Shown piece after piece: positions 7,178-8,628 of a stretch of 8,628 nt of DNA. How positions within the stretch are numbered: the stretch's first letter is position 1; every line of letters begins with the position of its first letter. This DNA is from an uncultured Pseudomonadota bacterium. GTDB lineage: Bacteria; Pseudomonadota; Gammaproteobacteria; Burkholderiales; Methylophilaceae. The stretch covers positions 1-8,628 of the forward strand of contig CAINWC010000054.1 in NCBI GenBank assembly GCA_903854305.1. The letters run 5' to 3'. Position numbers and translations under genes: made by a program. The notes under the pieces are model-generated. The model made no database searches and was not told the origin of the DNA. It saw nothing but the letters and a program-made list of their open reading frames with translations.

Positions 7178-7282
7178 AAATAACAATCTAACACCCACTG
7201 GAATAACAACGATAGTTACAACCAGACGTTTCACTGATACCTGTAAAGGACAGGAAAATGAATAACCTAAAAGGAAGCTCTT
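7178..7282 (+). other. Intergenic leader before the last gene
   Basis: A 105-nt AT-rich gap. It can form a weak two-part hairpin (CTGG 7198-7201 with CCAG 7222-7225, enclosing TAAC 7204-7207 with GTTA 7215-7218) and a compact one, CCTGT 7240-7244 with ACAGG 7250-7254, with AAAGG in the loop. I see no convincing -35/-10 pair and no terminator, so the last gene may be read from the upstream transcript. Confidence 0.4.
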
Positions 7283-7290
7283 ATGAATAA
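7258..7290 (+). CDS. Possible 10-residue leader peptide overlapping the next gene's start
   Basis: ATG 7258, preceded by ACAGGA (7250-7255), opens a frame encoding MNNLKGSSYE and ends at TAA 7288-7290, five bases past the start of the following gene. The first nine bases, ATGAATAAC, are identical to those of the real gene at 7283. It could couple translation of the two starts. It could equally be a chance open frame, and there is no family evidence. Confidence 0.25.
   Translation: MNNLKGSSYE
7271..7277 (+). promoter_or_regulatory. Strong ribosome binding site of the last gene
   Basis: AAGGAAG ends 5 nt before ATG 7283 and supports that start over the earlier ATG 7258, which is in another frame. 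Confidence 0.7.
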
Positions 7291-8398
7291 CTTGCTGCAA
7301 GCGGGTACCCTCAAGCCTACTCTGATATTCCCAGCAGGGATGCCACGTTCTCTGGAGTACTTGGAAAAATGCAAGCGGGAAGGGCAGTCGGTGATCGGTT
7401 CTTCATCGCTGGCTTATGATGTCTCTAGGGAAAAATATCCAGCATGGACCTATCTACCCTATATCACTGATCCAGAATTTAATAATTCTCTTAAAAATGT
7501 GATTGAAGAGTTTGATATAGGTGGTATTTATACGCCTAATCCTGTGGCTTGGAGTTATCTAAATCGTGTTCTAAAAAATATCAACGCAGATATTCTACTG
7601 GTCAATGAATGGCCCGTAACTGACGAGCTGAGTGGCTACCGTGCCGCGACCAGCCATGCACGTCAAATGTTTGATCAGCCATTGTCGCTGGCATCGAGCT
7701 TACCAGCCAAAGCGTCTATTTCGCAACTGGAGATCGCTACACTATTCAGGCATGGTAATGTAATTCCTGGCATGTGTGATGACGAGAAAATCAGTGCTTT
7801 ATGTGAAATAGCTCGTTACAGCACCAAGGGTGATGTGGTGGAGATAGGAAGTTGGTGGGGTAAATCAGCCTTTATCTTAGCTAGATTATCGAGGTGTTAT
7901 GGTATAGGGAAAACATTGTGTGTCGATCCGTGGTCCAGTGAGCATGCCGTGCAAAATGATGAAGGAGGTCTAGTCGATAGCTGTATACCTAATTATGATT
8001 GCGAAGAGGCCTTGCGTGTATTTGAAATGAATTTGTTACCATACAGCGCAAACGATATTAATTACTTGCGAATGCCCTCAACGGCAGGAGCAAAGCATTA
8101 TGGTAAATATAAGAATGCAACAACGGAGTCATTTGGCTCAACGGATTACAGTGGCAAGATTGCTATCCTACACATTGATGGTAACCATAGTTATGAAGCA
8201 GCCAAGGCTGATATTGAAACATGGTCTAGTTATGTGGTGCCTGGTGGTTGGATAGTGATTGATGATTATGTTTGGCCTTATGGAAATGGACCCAAAAGAG
8301 TTGGAGATGAATATTTGGCAGAGAATCTTAGTCGAATCAGCGCAGCTTTTGTTATGGGGACTGCTTTATTCCTTCAGTTGGAAGCCCTTGTTCGATAA
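7283..8398 (+). CDS. Class I methyltransferase fused to an N-terminal pre-ATP-grasp-like domain
   Basis: In this 371-residue protein, residues 180-345 form a SAM methyltransferase. The SAM loop is VVEIGSWWGKSAF (185-197), the acidic ribose-binding position is in LCVDPW (212-217), HIDGNHSYEAAKADIE (297-312) is the Methyltransf_24/TylF-like signature, and PGGWIVIDDYVWP (320-332) follows. The N-terminus is different. TLIFPAGMPRSLEYL (13-27), GQSVIGSSSLAYD (34-46), a YLPYITDPEF segment (57-66) and GGIYTPNPVAW (80-90) resemble the first domain of ATP-grasp ligases of the carbamoyl-phosphate-synthetase type, but no ATP-grasp catalytic domain follows. The link between them (about 100-165) is unassigned. 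The ribosome binding site AAGGAAG (7271-7277) fixes the start. The gene closes the run; 230 nt of non-coding DNA follow. The substrate is unknown, perhaps the same glycan or acyl product. The methyltransferase domain is firm; the N-terminal assignment rests on pattern resemblance only. Confidence 0.82.
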   Translation: MNNLLQAGTLKPTLIFPAGMPRSLEYLEKCKREGQSVIGSSSLAYDVSREKYPAWTYLPYITDPEFNNSLKNVIEEFDIGGIYTPNPVAWSYLNRVLKNINADILLVNEWPVTDELSGYRAATSHARQMFDQPLSLASSLPAKASISQLEIATLFRHGNVIPGMCDDEKISALCEIARYSTKGDVVEIGSWWGKSAFILARLSRCYGIGKTLCVDPWSSEHAVQNDEGGLVDSCIPNYDCEEALRVFEMNLLPYSANDINYLRMPSTAGAKHYGKYKNATTESFGSTDYSGKIAILHIDGNHSYEAAKADIETWSSYVVPGGWIVIDDYVWPYGNGPKRVGDEYLAENLSRISAAFVMGTALFLQLEALVR

Positions 8399-8508
8399 AA
8401 TCTATTGAGAGTTTTGAATAATCCTAAAGAATTTAAAATCACGTCCGATACTCTTTACATCAGGATTGCTTAATCGGCAAGACACAAAAAGAAAATTTGG
8501 GTATCCGT

Positions 8509-8549
8509 ATTTAGTGATTGATATCTAATTTTGTAATTATACACTAAAT
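8509..8549. repeat. Inverted repeat upstream of the promoter
   Basis: ATTTAGTG (8509-8516) and CACTAAAT (8542-8549) are perfect 8-nt arms 25 nt apart. They join the first two direct repeats: the left arm lies in copy 1 and the right arm runs into the start of copy 2. It may be part of an operator. Confidence 0.45.
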
Positions 8550-8562
8550 CCGTATTTTGTAG

Positions 8563-8591
8563 TTGACAACGCCTTTAATGCGGAGTATAGT
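8563..8591 (+). promoter_or_regulatory. Near-consensus sigma-70 promoter firing rightwards
   Basis: TTGACA (8563-8568), a 17-nt spacer and TATAGT (8586-8591) give a full-match -35, the ideal spacing and a five-of-six -10. The expected start is near 8598, followed by an untranslated leader running out of the window, with GAGG at 8625-8628 as a possible ribosome binding site for the next gene. It drives a gene beyond the right edge, not the cluster described here. Confidence 0.75.
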
Positions 8592-8612
8592 CAATCCGTA
8601 TTGTATGATTGA
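8591..8612. repeat. Dyad over the expected transcription start
   Basis: TCAATC (8591-8596) and GATTGA (8607-8612) are 6-nt inverted arms separated by 10 nt, placed just downstream of the -10 box and overlapping the third direct repeat. It is the position of a repressor operator, but the arms are short and chance is possible. Confidence 0.35.
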
Positions 8613-8628
8613 TTAACTTTGTTTGAGG

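Larger units (their letters stand above)
8503..8613 (+). repeat. Three imperfect 20-bp direct repeats around a promoter
   Basis: Copies lie at 8503-8522, 8548-8567 and 8594-8613, starting 45 and 46 bp apart. All begin ATCCGTATT and end TTGAT or TTGAC; the consensus is ATCCGTATTnnnTnnTTGAY. Copies 1 and 3 match at 17 of 20 positions, 1 and 2 at 16, and 2 and 3 at 15. Copy 2 ends inside the -35 box and copy 3 covers the expected transcription start. This suggests binding sites of a DNA-binding regulator. Confidence 0.65.
8399..8628. other. Non-coding AT-rich region after the gene run
   Basis: There is no convincing coding frame on either strand. The left half (8399-8500) has only weak dyads, AATCCT 8420-8425 with AGGATT 8462-8467 and CCGAT 8445-8449 with ATCGG 8473-8477, and no GC-rich stem with a T-run, so no clear terminator for the last gene. 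The right half holds the repeats and promoter listed separately. Confidence 0.7.

Noticed and set aside
8420..8477. Terminator for the last gene
   Set aside because: The dyads have only 5-6 nt arms with loops over 20 nt and no T-run, so termination there is not supported.
8536..8541. Perfect TATAAT on the minus strand, possible leftward promoter
   Set aside because: There is no acceptable -35 at 16-18 nt; the nearest TTGTCA (8564-8569 on the minus strand) is 22 nt away, and no leftward gene exists to be served.
8503..8613. Reading the three repeats as a short CRISPR array
   Set aside because: The copies are only 15-17 of 20 identical, contain a promoter, sit in AT-rich DNA and have no cas genes nearby.

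Overview
The window is one strand of closely packed plus-strand genes: eight complete and one cut off at the left edge. The predicted proteins fit the synthesis and decoration of an unusual sugar or small acyl product, of the kind found in O-antigen, capsule or flagellin-glycosylation loci of Gram-negative bacteria. By eye the base composition is moderate, with AT-rich spacers and mostly AGGAG- or AAGGA-type ribosome binding sites. A proteobacterium is likely, perhaps a betaproteobacterium or gammaproteobacterium, but the sequence alone does not fix the genus. No transposase, integrase, tRNA, rRNA or CRISPR array was seen.

Layout. Positions 1-390 encode the C-terminal third of a DegT/DnrJ/EryC1/StrS-type PLP sugar aminotransferase. 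Next come a NeuD/PglD-like left-handed beta-helix acyltransferase (401-1075), an ANL-superfamily acyl-AMP/acyl-CoA ligase (1080-2687), a Gfo/Idh/MocA oxidoreductase (2691-3929), a stand-alone acyl carrier protein (3941-4195), an FkbM methyltransferase with a long N-terminal extension (4197-5348) and a second class I methyltransferase (5368-6108). Gaps between these are 1-19 nt, so they almost certainly form one transcript. After a 76-nt gap comes a membrane fatty-acid-desaturase-like di-iron enzyme (6185-7177). After a further 105-nt leader comes a third methyltransferase, fused behind a domain resembling a pre-ATP-grasp fold (7283-8398). Positions 8399-8628 are a non-coding AT-rich regulatory region. 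It holds a near-consensus sigma-70 promoter firing rightwards out of the window and three copies of a 20-bp direct repeat spaced 45-46 bp apart.

How the genes may work together (inference). The aminotransferase would make an amino sugar on a nucleotide carrier, and the beta-helix enzyme would acylate the amine. The ligase and carrier protein would activate a carboxylic acid, which the oxidoreductase or desaturase could modify, and the methyltransferases would add O-methyl groups. This recalls the acylated, O-methylated viosamine of Pseudomonas syringae flagellin, but the enzyme set differs: a ligase replaces the ketosynthase-type enzymes, and a desaturase is added. No glycosyltransferase, polymerase or flippase lies in the window. 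The most interesting points are the combination of ligase, carrier protein, oxidoreductase and desaturase with sugar enzymes, the odd domain fusions in two methyltransferases, and the repeat-bearing promoter at the right end.
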